Shown here piece by piece: positions 41,940 to 50,520 of a stretch of DNA of 64,000 nucleotides. How positions within the stretch are numbered: the first letter of the stretch is position 1; every line of letters begins with the position of its first letter. The DNA comes from Pimelobacter simplex. Lineage in GTDB: Bacteria > Actinomycetota > Actinomycetes > Propionibacteriales > Nocardioidaceae. Below the pieces are notes generated by a model. That model did no database searches, was not told the origin of the DNA, and saw nothing but the letters and a program-made list of their open reading frames with translations. The translations under genes and the position numbers were made by a program. Location of the stretch: the NCBI RefSeq assembly GCF_024662235.1, contig NZ_CP096276.1, forward strand, positions 2,542,001 through 2,606,000, given 5' to 3'.

Positions 41940-42608
41940 GTGGTGGATTCGGCCAACGCGGCTTGCGTGGGGGCATCGACGGAGACCGTCGTCGGCGCCC
42001 TGTCGGCCCTCGCCGCGCTGGACGTGCCGGTACCGGTGCACGCTGTCCTCCCGGTCGTCGAGAACCTGCCCGGCCCGGGCGCGGTCCGCCCCGGCGACGT
42101 CGTCACGACCCGCGACGGGCTCGGCGTCGAGATCGTCGACACGGACTTCGAGGGCCGCGTGATCATGGCCGACGCCCTCGCCTGGGCCGCCGAGCACCGG
42201 CCCCGCGCGGTGCTCGACATCGCGACCTTGACCTACCAGGCGACGATCGCTCTCGGCCCCTCGATCGGTGCGCTGATCGCCCGCGACCGTGCCCTCGGCG
42301 CACAGGTCCTCGCCGCCGCCGAGCGCTCCGGAGAGCCGCTGTGGGGCCTGCCCTGGGCCCCGAGGTACGCCGACCAGGTGCGGTCGTCGGCCCCCGGGGC
42401 GACGGTCCGCAACCATCCCGGCACCGACACCGGCCGGGCCCTGACCGCCGCCCTCTTCCTCGGTGCGTTCGTCCCCGAGGACCTCCCGTGGGTCCACCTC
42501 GACGTCGCCGGACCGGCCGTCAGCGGGTCCGGCGCCGACGCACGGGCCACGGGGTTCGGCGTACGGACGCTGGTCGAGCTGCTCCGCACGTGGGAGCCCG
42601 CACGATGA
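41940..42608 (+). pseudogene. Leucyl aminopeptidase (M17) remnant, N-terminal part missing
   Basis: This 222-codon piece matches the C-terminal half of M17 aminopeptidases: VENLPGPGAVRPGDVVTT, then DTDFEGRVIMADALAWA where active enzymes have NTDAEGR, AVLDIATLT, and a C-terminal WVHLDVAGPA. The macro-domain and the catalytic Lys/metal segment (GKGITFDSGG in the family) are absent, and no such sequence is found upstream, where the divergent M19 gene lies. An in-frame open reading frame extends to 41811 but without homology. It is best read as a decayed gene. Confidence 0.8.
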
Positions 42609-42624
42609 CGCAGCACCGGGTCGG

Positions 42625-43392
42625 TCAGGGCTGGAGCCGGTCGAGGATCCGCACCCAGGGGCCGTGCTCGTCGACGACGACCTGGGCCCGGACGTCGTAC
42701 ACGTCGGCGATGAGGCCCGCCGTCAGGACCTCGGCCGGCTCGCCGGAGGCGACGACCCGGCCGGCGCTCAGCACGAGGAGCAGGTCGCAGTAGCGAGCGG
42801 CCAGGTGCAGGTCGTGCAGCGCGACGACCGAGGTCACCGGCTGGCGCCGGACCAGGGCCAGCAGCTCGAGCTGGTGGGCGACGTCGAGGTGGTTGGTCGG
42901 CTCGTCGAGGAGCAGCTCGCGCGGCTGCTGGGCGAGGGCGCGGGCGAGCTGGGCGCGCTGGCGCTCGCCGCCGGAGAGGGTGTCCCAGGAGCGGTCGAGG
43001 AGGTGGGTGATGCCGACCGATGCGGCCGCCTCGGTCACGGCCCGGTCGTCGCTCGCGTCGTGCGGGCGCCAGGGTCCCTGGTGCGGGATCCGGCCGAGCG
43101 CGACGACGTCGGCGACGGTCAGCGCGACGCTGGTGTCGGCGTGCTGGTCGACGACCGCGACCCGGCGCGCGAGCGTACGGCGGCGCCAGTCCCGCAGAGG
43201 GAGGTCGTCGAGCGTCACCACCCCGGACGTCGTACGACGGGTGCCGGCGAGGAGCCGCAGCAGCGACGACTTGCCCGACCCGTTGGGCCCGAGCAGGCCG
43301 ACGGTCGCCCCCTCGGGTACGTCGAGCGAGACCGCGTCGACGATGAGCCGGCCACCCTGGCGCCAGGTGACCTCGCGCGCGCGGAGGCTCAT
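42625..43392 (-). CDS. btuD: Cobalamin ABC transporter ATP-binding protein
   Basis: The 255-residue ATPase of the FecE/BtuD type has Walker A GPNGSGKSS, Q-loop VAVVDQHAD, signature LSGGERQRAQLARAL, Walker B ELLLDEPTNHLD and H-loop VVALHDLHLAARYCD. ATG 43392 overlaps the permease stop by 4 bp; the long open frame upstream is a shadow. It is the last gene of the operon led by btuF under a cobalamin riboswitch, which points to corrinoid rather than siderophore import. Confidence 0.9.
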   Translation of the reverse strand: MSLRAREVTWRQGGRLIVDAVSLDVPEGATVGLLGPNGSGKSSLLRLLAGTRRTTSGVVTLDDLPLRDWRRRTLARRVAVVDQHADTSVALTVADVVALGRIPHQGPWRPHDASDDRAVTEAAASVGITHLLDRSWDTLSGGERQRAQLARALAQQPRELLLDEPTNHLDVAHQLELLALVRRQPVTSVVALHDLHLAARYCDLLLVLSAGRVVASGEPAEVLTAGLIADVYDVRAQVVVDEHGPWVRILDRLQP

Positions 43393-44408
43393 GCGCGCCT
43401 CCCGCGGCGGCGCAGGATCAGCGCGAAGGCCGGGACGCCGACGAGCGCGGTGATCACGCCGACCGGCAGCTCCTGCGGCTCGACGACGACCCGGGCGATC
43501 GTGTCGGCCCAGACCAGGAAGACGGCGCCGACCAATGCCGTGACGGGGAGCAGCGCGCGGTGCCGCGGACCGACGACGGCGCGGGCCGCGTGGGGCAGCA
43601 CGAGGCCGACGAAGCCGATCGCACCGGCGGAGGCGACGGCGACCGCGGTCATGGCCGCGGTCGTCACCAGCAGTACGGCGCGAGCCTGGCGGACCGAGAC
43701 GCCCAGGGTGCCGGCGGCGTCGGCACCGAACGCGAACGCGTCGAGCGAGCGCGCCATCACCAGGCAGACCAGGGTGCCCAGGGAGACCACGACGACGACC
43801 AGCACGGCATCCGACCAGCGGGCGCCGCCGAGCGAGCCGAGCAGCCAGACGAGGACGCCGCGGGTCTGCTCCGGGTCGGCGGAGGTGAGCACGATGAACG
43901 ACGTCAGCGCCGAGAACAGCTGGGTGCCGGCCACGCCGGCCAGGATCAGCTTGTCCGGGCCGGACCCGGCCGCCCAGGCGAGCAGCGCGACGAGCGCGAA
44001 CGAGACCAGGGCGCCGACGAAGGCGCCGCCGGTCAGGCCGACGGTGCCGGCGCCGATCCCCAGCACGGCGACCGCGACCGCTCCGGTCGAGGCGCCCGAC
44101 GAGATGCCCAGCACGAAGGGATCGGCGAGCGGGTTGCGCAGCAGCGACTGCAGCACCGCGCCGCACACCGCCAGTCCCGCACCGCACGCGGCCGCGAGGA
44201 TGCTGCGCGGCAGGCGCAGCTCCCACACGATCGCCGCGCGGAGCGGGGAGAGGTCCGCGGGCGGCCCGCCGAGGTGCTCGCGGACCACGGCGACGACGTC
44301 CGGGACCGACAGATCGGCCGGCCCGATCGTGATCGCCGTCGCCAGCGACAGCAGCACCAGGGCGGTGCCGACGACGAGGGTCCCGGTCAGCCGCGGCAGG
44401 GAGGTCAA
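43389..44408 (-). CDS. btuC: Cobalamin ABC transporter permease (FecCD/BtuC family)
   Basis: The 339-residue permease has about ten helices and the family segments WELRLPRSILAAACGAGLAV, GAVLQSLLRNPLADPFVLG, GAIGFVGLVLPHAARAVVG and LPVGVITALVGVPAFALIL. TTG 44408 overlaps the methyltransferase stop (TTGA) and family homology begins right there. It forms the membrane channel with BtuD. Confidence 0.9.
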   Translation of the reverse strand: MTSLPRLTGTLVVGTALVLLSLATAITIGPADLSVPDVVAVVREHLGGPPADLSPLRAAIVWELRLPRSILAAACGAGLAVCGAVLQSLLRNPLADPFVLGISSGASTGAVAVAVLGIGAGTVGLTGGAFVGALVSFALVALLAWAAGSGPDKLILAGVAGTQLFSALTSFIVLTSADPEQTRGVLVWLLGSLGGARWSDAVLVVVVVSLGTLVCLVMARSLDAFAFGADAAGTLGVSVRQARAVLLVTTAAMTAVAVASAGAIGFVGLVLPHAARAVVGPRHRALLPVTALVGAVFLVWADTIARVVVEPQELPVGVITALVGVPAFALILRRRGRRA

Positions 44409-45172
44409 GCCACCCCGTAGACGACGAAGTCGTCGAAGAGCTGCCACACCGTCCCGTGCTCGGCGAAGCCCGCCTGGGCCAGTGCGGCCAGGCGGAAGCC
44501 GACCTCGCTCGGCTCGGGCGCCGGCCGGTCGGCGAAGCGCCGGTCCCGCTCGGCGGTCAGCTCGGCGTAGCCCGGACGCGCGGCGAGCTCGGTCCACCAG
44601 GTGTCCCACGGCTCGGCGCCGGCGGCGAACGCCGCCTCCTGGGTACGACGGTCGTGCTCCGCGGCCCAGGTCCGCAGCCGGGGCCGCCGGTCGTCGTACC
44701 GGAAGTGGTCGCCGTCGAGGAAGACGCCACCGTCGGCGAGCAGCGAGCGTGCGCCGCGGTAGGCGTCGACCAGCTCGCCCGGCGCGAGCCAGTGCAGCGC
44801 CGTCGTCGAGACCACGCCGGCCACGGGGGCGCCGCCGGCGCGGGTCCGGACCCGGTCGGTCCAGCCGGCGGAGGTCAGGTCGTCGTCGACGAAGAGCACG
44901 CGGTCGCCACCAGGGTGCTCCGCGGCGGCCTCGCGGGCCAGCGTGAGCAGCGACGGATCGTGGTCGACGCCGACCACGCGGACCTCGGGGAACCGCTCCA
45001 GCACCCGGAAGGACAGCGAGCCCGGCCCGCACGCGAGGTCCACCACGACCGCGGGCGCACCGCCCGACTGGAGGTCCAGGACGTCGAGCATCGCGCCGAA
45101 CCGGCCCTCGCGGTCGGCGATGTAGGCGGCCTGCTGGTCGTCCCAGCGCTTCAGGAGATCGACGTTGCTCAC
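44405..45172 (-). CDS. Class I SAM-dependent methyltransferase in the btu operon
   Basis: The 255-residue protein has the Rossmann motifs VVDLACGPGSLSFRVLERF (motif I), VVGVDHDPSLLTLAR (motif II acidic residue) and VVSTTALHWLAPGEL. GTG 45172 overlaps the btuF stop. Its place between btuF and btuC, with overlaps on both sides, implies expression under the riboswitch. Target is unknown: a corrinoid-related or small-molecule methylation is possible, but nothing in sequence decides. Confidence 0.85.
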   Translation of the reverse strand: MSNVDLLKRWDDQQAAYIADREGRFGAMLDVLDLQSGGAPAVVVDLACGPGSLSFRVLERFPEVRVVGVDHDPSLLTLAREAAAEHPGGDRVLFVDDDLTSAGWTDRVRTRAGGAPVAGVVSTTALHWLAPGELVDAYRGARSLLADGGVFLDGDHFRYDDRRPRLRTWAAEHDRRTQEAAFAAGAEPWDTWWTELAARPGYAELTAERDRRFADRPAPEPSEVGFRLAALAQAGFAEHGTVWQLFDDFVVYGVA

Positions 45173-46197
45173 GACGCCAGCCCCAGCTTCCGCAGGCCCG
45201 CGGCCAGCTGCTCGATGCCGTCGACGTTGCGGATCGACGGGTCCATGGTGGTGCCGTCGAGGATGATGTAGCGCTTCTCCTTGACCGCGGTCAGCCGGCT
45301 CGCGACCGGGTCGGACTCGAGGAAGGCGATCTTGGCCTTCGCGCTGTCGCCGTCGCCCCCGCGGCCGAGGTCGGCCAGCACGAGCACGGTCGGGTCCTTG
45401 TCGAGGATGCTCTCCCAGCCGATCTCGGGCCAGTACTGGTCGGACTCCTCGAAGGCGTTGGTCGCCCCGACCGCGCGGGTCATCAGGCCCGGCGCCCCGC
45501 AGCACCCGGCGATGTACGGCGACTTGGTCGCGGCGTACCACCAGGCGAGGGTGACCTCGTCGGCCCCGTCCGCGGGCTTGGCCGCCGCGGCCCGGTCCTG
45601 GAGGTCGGCGACGAGCGCGGCGCCCTTGTCCTCGACGCCGAAGAGCCGCGCCACGTCGGTGATCTCGTCGTACTGGTCCTGGAGGGTGAGCGCCTTCTTG
45701 ACCTCGGCCTCCTGGCCGGCGCACTCGCTCGGCGACTGGTACGTCGGCACGCCGAGCCCGGTGAACCGCTCGCGGTCGGCGATCCCCTCGTCGGTGAACG
45801 TGTAGTCGAAGGTCGTGTAGAGGAAGTCCGGGTCCCGGTCGAGCACCGACTCGAACGACGGGAACTCGGCGGCGAAGGGCTTCACCTTGGCGCGCTCCTC
45901 CTCGAGCTCGGGGAGCACGCTGTCGTCGCTGATCGCGTAGCCGGTCATCCGGTCGCCCAGGCCGAGCGCGAGCAGCAGCTCGAGCGCGGGCTGGTTGACC
46001 GCGACCGCGCGCTCGATCGGCCGGGTGACCTCGACGTCGACGCCGCAGTTGGCGAGCCCGACGGGGTAGCCGCCGGCGGTGCTCGGGTCGGAGCCCGCAT
46101 CGGTGCGGGCATCGGCGTCCCCGCACGCGGTCAGCGCGCCCAACAGCAGGACGCCGCTGAGGAGCGCGGCAGGGCGAAGAGGGGTGGGACGGAACAT
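45169..46197 (-). CDS. btuF: Cobalamin ABC transporter substrate-binding lipoprotein
   Basis: The 342-residue lipoprotein (lipobox LGALTAC, about residue 25) has the FecB/BtuF fold: VEVTRPIERAVAVNQPALELLLALG, then DRDPDFLYTTFDYTF, and a C-terminal RNVDGIEQLAAGLRKLG. Two adjacent cysteines in IAGCCGAPG are unusual. ATG 46197 is given; ATG 46212 and 46218 are in frame and no ribosome site decides. The cobalamin riboswitch lies directly upstream, so corrinoid binding is the best call. Confidence 0.88.
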   Translation of the reverse strand: MFRPTPLRPAALLSGVLLLGALTACGDADARTDAGSDPSTAGGYPVGLANCGVDVEVTRPIERAVAVNQPALELLLALGLGDRMTGYAISDDSVLPELEEERAKVKPFAAEFPSFESVLDRDPDFLYTTFDYTFTDEGIADRERFTGLGVPTYQSPSECAGQEAEVKKALTLQDQYDEITDVARLFGVEDKGAALVADLQDRAAAAKPADGADEVTLAWWYAATKSPYIAGCCGAPGLMTRAVGATNAFEESDQYWPEIGWESILDKDPTVLVLADLGRGGDGDSAKAKIAFLESDPVASRLTAVKEKRYIILDGTTMDPSIRNVDGIEQLAAGLRKLGLAS

Positions 46198-46267
46198 TGG
46201 GGTGCTCACCATCGTCATCCGCAGACCCGGGTCGCGGGGCCTGTCCATCGGGTTCGCGCGGATCAGG

Positions 46268-46452
46268 ACGGCCCGCGGAAGCCAGCAGGTCTTCGGACTC
46301 GGGATCAAGCAGGCGGAACGCCTTCCCGGACCATGCTCGGTCCAGTGGCTGCACGAGGTGCTGCTCCGCCCGTCACCCTCACCGCTGCGCGTCAGCTCCG
46401 GATTCGCACCGGATTCCCTGGCCGTGGTGGCTTGACTGGCACCGGCAGCGTA
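46268..46452 (-). ncRNA. Cobalamin riboswitch
   Basis: On the minus strand the conserved core is easily read: GAATCCGGTGCGAATCCGG, GCTGACGCGCAGCGGT (46396-46381) and the B12 box GAGTCCGAAGACCTGCTG (46300-46283), matching the family consensus AGYCMGGARACCKGC closely. The 5' part GCCGGTGCCAGTCAAGCC lies at about 46446-46429. It precedes btuF by about 70 bp and should lower expression of btuF-methyltransferase-btuC-btuD when adenosylcobalamin is ample. Confidence 0.95.
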
Positions 46453-46540
46453 GCAGCGCTCATCGGCCACCCCGGAGCGTCCCCTGAGCCGAGCGGCCCG
46501 TGGCACACTGACCGCGCCGCCCGCAGCTCGAGGAGTGCCG

Positions 46541-47269
46541 ATGCCCCAGTGGTCCGGTGACGGCCGCCTGCGTCCCGGCCTGCTCGAGATCGAGGGCCCC
46601 CTGGGCAGCCTGCCGCGGCACGCGCACCACTCCGTCCAGGTGGCGATCGCCCACCAGGGCTCGTTCGTGATCGAGGACCGCGACGGCCGGGAGCGGCGTA
46701 CGGACGCGGCGATCGTCCCGGCCGACCAGACGCACGCGTTCCACGCCGACGGGGCGTGGGGCGTGGTGGCGCACGTCGAGCCCGCGTCGGCGCTGGGCGC
46801 CGAGCTGGCCAGGCTGGTCGACGATCCGGGCGATGCCGGCGCGTGGCACCGCGCCGGGCAGCGCCTGACGAACGGGCACCGCGCGTGGGCGGACGGGCGC
46901 CTGCAGGTCCCGGGAGGGCTGGAACCGCAGTCGCGTCACCCGGGCGTGGTCGCCGCCCTCGCCGTGCTCCGCGACGACCTGGACCAGCGCCCGGTGCGGC
47001 TCCGGGACGTCGCCGCGGCCGTCCACCTGTCCGAGAGCCGGCTGTCCCACCTCTTCGCCGACGACCTCGGCATCACCTTCCGGGCGTATGTCCGGTGGCT
47101 CCGGCTGCTGCGGGCGACCGCGGCGGTCGCCGAGGGGCGATCGCTCACCGAGGCGGCGCACCTGGCCGGCTTCACCGACAGCTCGCACCTGACGCGCACC
47201 TGCCACCGGACGTTCGGGGGTCCGCCGACCGCGTTCGGCGCGATCCGCTGGGAGATCCTGGCGAGCTAG
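46541..47269 (+). CDS. AraC-family transcriptional regulator
   Basis: The 242-residue protein has an N-terminal cupin-like sensing domain (LPRHAHHSVQVAIAHQGSF, ADQTHAFHADG) and a C-terminal double helix-turn-helix (RLRDVAAAVHLSESRLSHLF, LTEAAHLAGFTDSSHLTRTC). ATG 46541 is preferred with AGGAG 5 bases before it; GTG 46535 overlaps that site. It is divergent from the btu operon and stands alone; its targets are unknown. Confidence 0.9.
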   Translation: MPQWSGDGRLRPGLLEIEGPLGSLPRHAHHSVQVAIAHQGSFVIEDRDGRERRTDAAIVPADQTHAFHADGAWGVVAHVEPASALGAELARLVDDPGDAGAWHRAGQRLTNGHRAWADGRLQVPGGLEPQSRHPGVVAALAVLRDDLDQRPVRLRDVAAAVHLSESRLSHLFADDLGITFRAYVRWLRLLRATAAVAEGRSLTEAAHLAGFTDSSHLTRTCHRTFGGPPTAFGAIRWEILAS

Positions 47270-47335
47270 CAGGTTCGTCCAATCGTCGGCCGGTGCGGAG
47301 CGGCGAGGCTCGGGGCGACCCGAGAGGACCTGCTC

Positions 47336-48181
47336 GTGACCCACTCCCCCACCTTCGACTCCTTCACGCTCGACGACGACGGGCCCCGGCTCGCCACCGT
47401 CCGCTGGACGCCGAGCGGACCACCGCGCGCCAGCGTCGTCGTCCTGCACGGCCTCGGCGAGCACGCCGCCCGGTACGACGGCACCGCTCGCCACCTCACC
47501 CATGCCGGGTTCGCGGTGCTCGCCCTCGACCACGAGGGCTTCGGGCGCTCCGAGGGGCGACGCGGCGACGTCCGCTATCCCCCGACGGCACGGGCCGTCG
47601 ACCACCTCGTCGCCCGCGAGCGAGAGCGGACCGGCGGCGCACCCGTCGTGCTCTACGGTCACAGCCTGGGCGGGCTCTACGCCTTCCTCTACGCCGCCGA
47701 CCGGCCGGCGGCGGACCTGGCCGCGGTGGTCGTGACCGGACCCGCGTTCGACTCGGAGCTGCGGAGGCAGCGGCTCAAGGTGGCGGTGGTCCGGACGCTC
47801 GGGCGTGCGCTTCCGGGCCTGACGGTGCGCAACGGGCTGCGGTTCGAGCGGATCAACCGCGATCCCGATGTCGTCGCCGAGCGGTACGCCGACCCCCTGG
47901 TCCACGGGCGGGCGACCGCGCGCTTTGCGATCGACGTCCTGGCGCAGATGGAGCGGGTGCCGACGGCGGCGGCGCGGGTCGCCGTACCGCTGCTCGTGGT
48001 GCACGGGGACGCCGACCTGATCAACCCGATCGCCGCCAGCCGCGCGGTGGCCGGCCTCGTGCCGTCCGCGACGCTGCGGACCTGGCCGGGCGGCTTCCAC
48101 GGGCTGGAGGACGAGCGCGAGGGCCCCGACGTCGTCGCCGAGGTCGTCGCCTGGATCGACCGGACGCTCGCCGACCGATGA
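47336..48181 (+). CDS. Alpha/beta hydrolase, monoacylglycerol-lipase-like
   Basis: The 281-residue protein has the serine hydrolase pattern VVLHGLGEHAARYDG, nucleophile Ser in LYGHSLGGLYAF, Asp in VVHGDADLINP and His in PGGFHGLEDE. HGLGEHxxRY with GHSLGG is characteristic of monoacylglycerol lipases and lysophospholipases. It has no signal peptide. GTG 47336 follows a GAGG ribosome site. Confidence 0.88.
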   Translation: MTHSPTFDSFTLDDDGPRLATVRWTPSGPPRASVVVLHGLGEHAARYDGTARHLTHAGFAVLALDHEGFGRSEGRRGDVRYPPTARAVDHLVARERERTGGAPVVLYGHSLGGLYAFLYAADRPAADLAAVVVTGPAFDSELRRQRLKVAVVRTLGRALPGLTVRNGLRFERINRDPDVVAERYADPLVHGRATARFAIDVLAQMERVPTAAARVAVPLLVVHGDADLINPIAASRAVAGLVPSATLRTWPGGFHGLEDEREGPDVVAEVVAWIDRTLADR

Positions 48182-48212
48182 GAAGCAGCGCCGGCAGGAG
48201 TCCAATTGCGCC

Positions 48213-48776
48213 ATGAGACCACTGCGGTACGCGATCAACGTGACCCTCGACGGCTGCTGCCACCACGAGGCCGGGATCCCGCCCGACGAGGAGTCGATGC
48301 GCTTCTGGACCGACGAGATGGAGCGGGCCGACACGCTGCTGTTCGGCCGGGTGACCTACACGATGATGGAGGCCGCGTGGCGCCGGCCCGAGAGCGGCGT
48401 GTGGCCCGACTGGATGGGCGCGTCGGAGACCCCGTTCGCCGAGGCGATCGACCGGGCGCCGAAGCACGTCGTGTCGAGCACGCTGAGCAGCGTCGACTGG
48501 AACGCCGAGCTGGTCCGGGGTGACCTCGAGCAGGCCGTACGCCGGCTCAAGGACGAGCCCGGCGCAGGCGTGTTCGTGGGCGGCGTGACGCTCCCCCTGG
48601 CGCTGGCGGACCTGGGGCTGATCGACGAGTACGTCTTCGTCGTCCAGCCGGTCCTCGCGGGGCACGGGCCGACGCTGATGGCCGGCCTGCGCGAACGCGT
48701 CGAGCTCGAGCTCGTCGACCGGCACGGGTTCCGGTCGGGGGCGGTCGCCCTGCGCTACCGGGCACGCCCCCGGTAG
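48213..48776 (+). CDS. Dihydrofolate reductase-family (RibD C-terminal) protein
   Basis: The 187-residue protein matches the DHFR-like RibD_C group: RYAINVTLDGC, ADTLLFGRVTYTMMEAAW, PKHVVSSTLSSVDWNAELV and VFVGGVTLPLALADLGLIDEY. It probably binds NADPH; family members are seldom characterised. It lies 31 bp after the lipase-like gene on the same strand. Confidence 0.87.
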   Translation: MRPLRYAINVTLDGCCHHEAGIPPDEESMRFWTDEMERADTLLFGRVTYTMMEAAWRRPESGVWPDWMGASETPFAEAIDRAPKHVVSSTLSSVDWNAELVRGDLEQAVRRLKDEPGAGVFVGGVTLPLALADLGLIDEYVFVVQPVLAGHGPTLMAGLRERVELELVDRHGFRSGAVALRYRARPR

Positions 48777-48785
48777 CGTCCGGGG

Positions 48786-50507
48786 GTGGCCAGCTCCCGT
48801 CGTTCCAGCACGCGCCGGCGTCGTGCGTCCCCACGGAAGGGCGAGACCCGGCCCCTGCCGTTCGCCGGTCCGGGCGAGCGGCTGTGGGTGCTCGACGTCC
48901 CCTACGGGACGCAGGTCGACGGCGCCACGTGGCATCCCGCCGTCAAGACCCACCTGTACGTCGGCCGCGCGCTCCCCGCGCACCTGGAGCCCTACGCGCC
49001 CGGCCCCTACACGCTGGGCCGCTTCATCGAGAACAACCTCAACCCCGACCACCGCACACCCGACCCCGAGCCGACCGAGGCGCTGGAGCCGCGCCGGATC
49101 CAGTTCGAGGCCGCCGACGCGATCGCGGCGCGCGCGGAGGCGGGCGGACGGCTGTTCCTGCTGGCCGACGAGCCCGGCGTGGGCAAGACGATCTCGGCCG
49201 TCCTCGGGGCGGTGGCGGTCGGCGACCTGCGCGGCGCGCGCCGGGTGCTCGTCGTGGCGGACCGGCCCGCCGCGATCACGATCGGCCACTGGTGCCGCAC
49301 GATCACGGCGCTAGGCGGCGAGGGTCTCGAGTGGGTCGTGATCACCTGGGACCGGCTGGAGAAGGTCAAGGACCACACCTGGGACGTGATCATCGCGGAC
49401 GAGGCCCACGCGCTGCGGCGGACGACGACGAAGCGGTGGAAGCTCTGGGCGCGGATCTCGGGGCACGGCAAGCCGCACGACAAGGCGCCGTTCGTCATCG
49501 CGACGACCGCGACGCCCGGGCACACGCCCCTCGAGCTCCCCTACCTCGCCCCGGCGTACGCGCAGGCGCTCGGCGAGTCGATGAAGGAGTGGACGACGGC
49601 CACCCAGCCCGGTGCCACGTTCGCCGCGGCGCTGGAGCGCCACGGTGTCGGGGTGGACCAGGGCCGCTACGGCGCGACGTGGACCACCGACCCGACCCGC
49701 CGGGCGGCGGACCTCAAGCTGGTGCGCGGCTGGCTCGACGGGGAACGGCCGCCGGCAATGCTGCACCGCGCGGCACCGTGGGGTCCGGTGCCGATCTCGG
49801 GCATGCCGGTGGCGCTGAGCCCGGCGGAGCGGGCGGCGTACGAGGCGGAGTGGGGCGAGTTCTGCCGCGAGATGGACGTCGCCCGGCGCGGCCGCAATGT
49901 CGCCAAGGGCCGCGCGGCGCTGCTGCGGTTCCGCCAGAAGGCCGGTCTGATCCGCGTCGACTCGACGGTGGACTGGATCGCCCAGCAGGTCCAGGCCGAG
50001 CGCCAGGTCGCGTGCTCCGTCGAGTTCGTCGCGACCGCCGCCGACCCGATCGCCGACCGGCTGCGCGACGCCGGCATCGAGGTCGCCAGCATCTACGGCC
50101 GCGGCCGGTTCGACGCCGAGGCCGAGCGCCTGCGGTTCCAGACCGGCGCGGCGAAGGTCTGCGTGTTCACCACCGTCGCGTCGATCAGCCTGCACGCGGG
50201 CGAGACCCTCGCCGACGGCCGCCAGGCGAGCACCGAGCCGCGGGTCGGTGTCTTCCACCAGGCCCGGTTCTCGGGCATCGCGGGACGCCAGGTGACCGGC
50301 CGCACCCACCGCGACCACCAGGTCTCGCCGTGGCACATCGCGTACGCCGAGGGCACCGTCGAGGAGCAGGTCGGCAAGGTGATGGTGGAGCGGATCGCGG
50401 CGGCGTCCGACACGGTGGGCAGCGACACCACCGGGCTCGCCGACGTCGCCGAGCTCCTCGGGGCGGCGTGGCTCCCGGCCACGACGCTGACCGAGGACGC
50501 CGGCTGA
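48786..50507 (+). CDS. Superfamily 2 helicase/SNF2-like ATPase, stand-alone
   Basis: The 573-residue protein has a basic N-terminus (RRSSTRRRRASPRK), Walker A in ADEPGVGKT (128-135), Walker B DEAH (205-208), motif III ATTATPGHTP and a C-terminal motif VI-like QVTGRTHRD with the arginine finger region. The middle is rich in Trp and Arg. The compact layout resembles helicases of actinobacteriophages more than large chromosomal SNF2 proteins. No nuclease, methylase or other defence partner is adjacent. The GTG start is 9 bp after the DHFR-like gene. Its role is unknown: DNA translocation or repair is inferred. Confidence 0.8.
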   Translation: MASSRRSSTRRRRASPRKGETRPLPFAGPGERLWVLDVPYGTQVDGATWHPAVKTHLYVGRALPAHLEPYAPGPYTLGRFIENNLNPDHRTPDPEPTEALEPRRIQFEAADAIAARAEAGGRLFLLADEPGVGKTISAVLGAVAVGDLRGARRVLVVADRPAAITIGHWCRTITALGGEGLEWVVITWDRLEKVKDHTWDVIIADEAHALRRTTTKRWKLWARISGHGKPHDKAPFVIATTATPGHTPLELPYLAPAYAQALGESMKEWTTATQPGATFAAALERHGVGVDQGRYGATWTTDPTRRAADLKLVRGWLDGERPPAMLHRAAPWGPVPISGMPVALSPAERAAYEAEWGEFCREMDVARRGRNVAKGRAALLRFRQKAGLIRVDSTVDWIAQQVQAERQVACSVEFVATAADPIADRLRDAGIEVASIYGRGRFDAEAERLRFQTGAAKVCVFTTVASISLHAGETLADGRQASTEPRVGVFHQARFSGIAGRQVTGRTHRDHQVSPWHIAYAEGTVEEQVGKVMVERIAAASDTVGSDTTGLADVAELLGAAWLPATTLTEDAG

Positions 50508-50520
50508 GCCTCGACCGGCC

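Noticed and set aside
45172..46354. Extension of the methyltransferase frame to 649 codons
   Set aside because: The added part is the out-of-frame shadow of btuF; GTG 45172 overlaps the btuF stop as expected for an operon.
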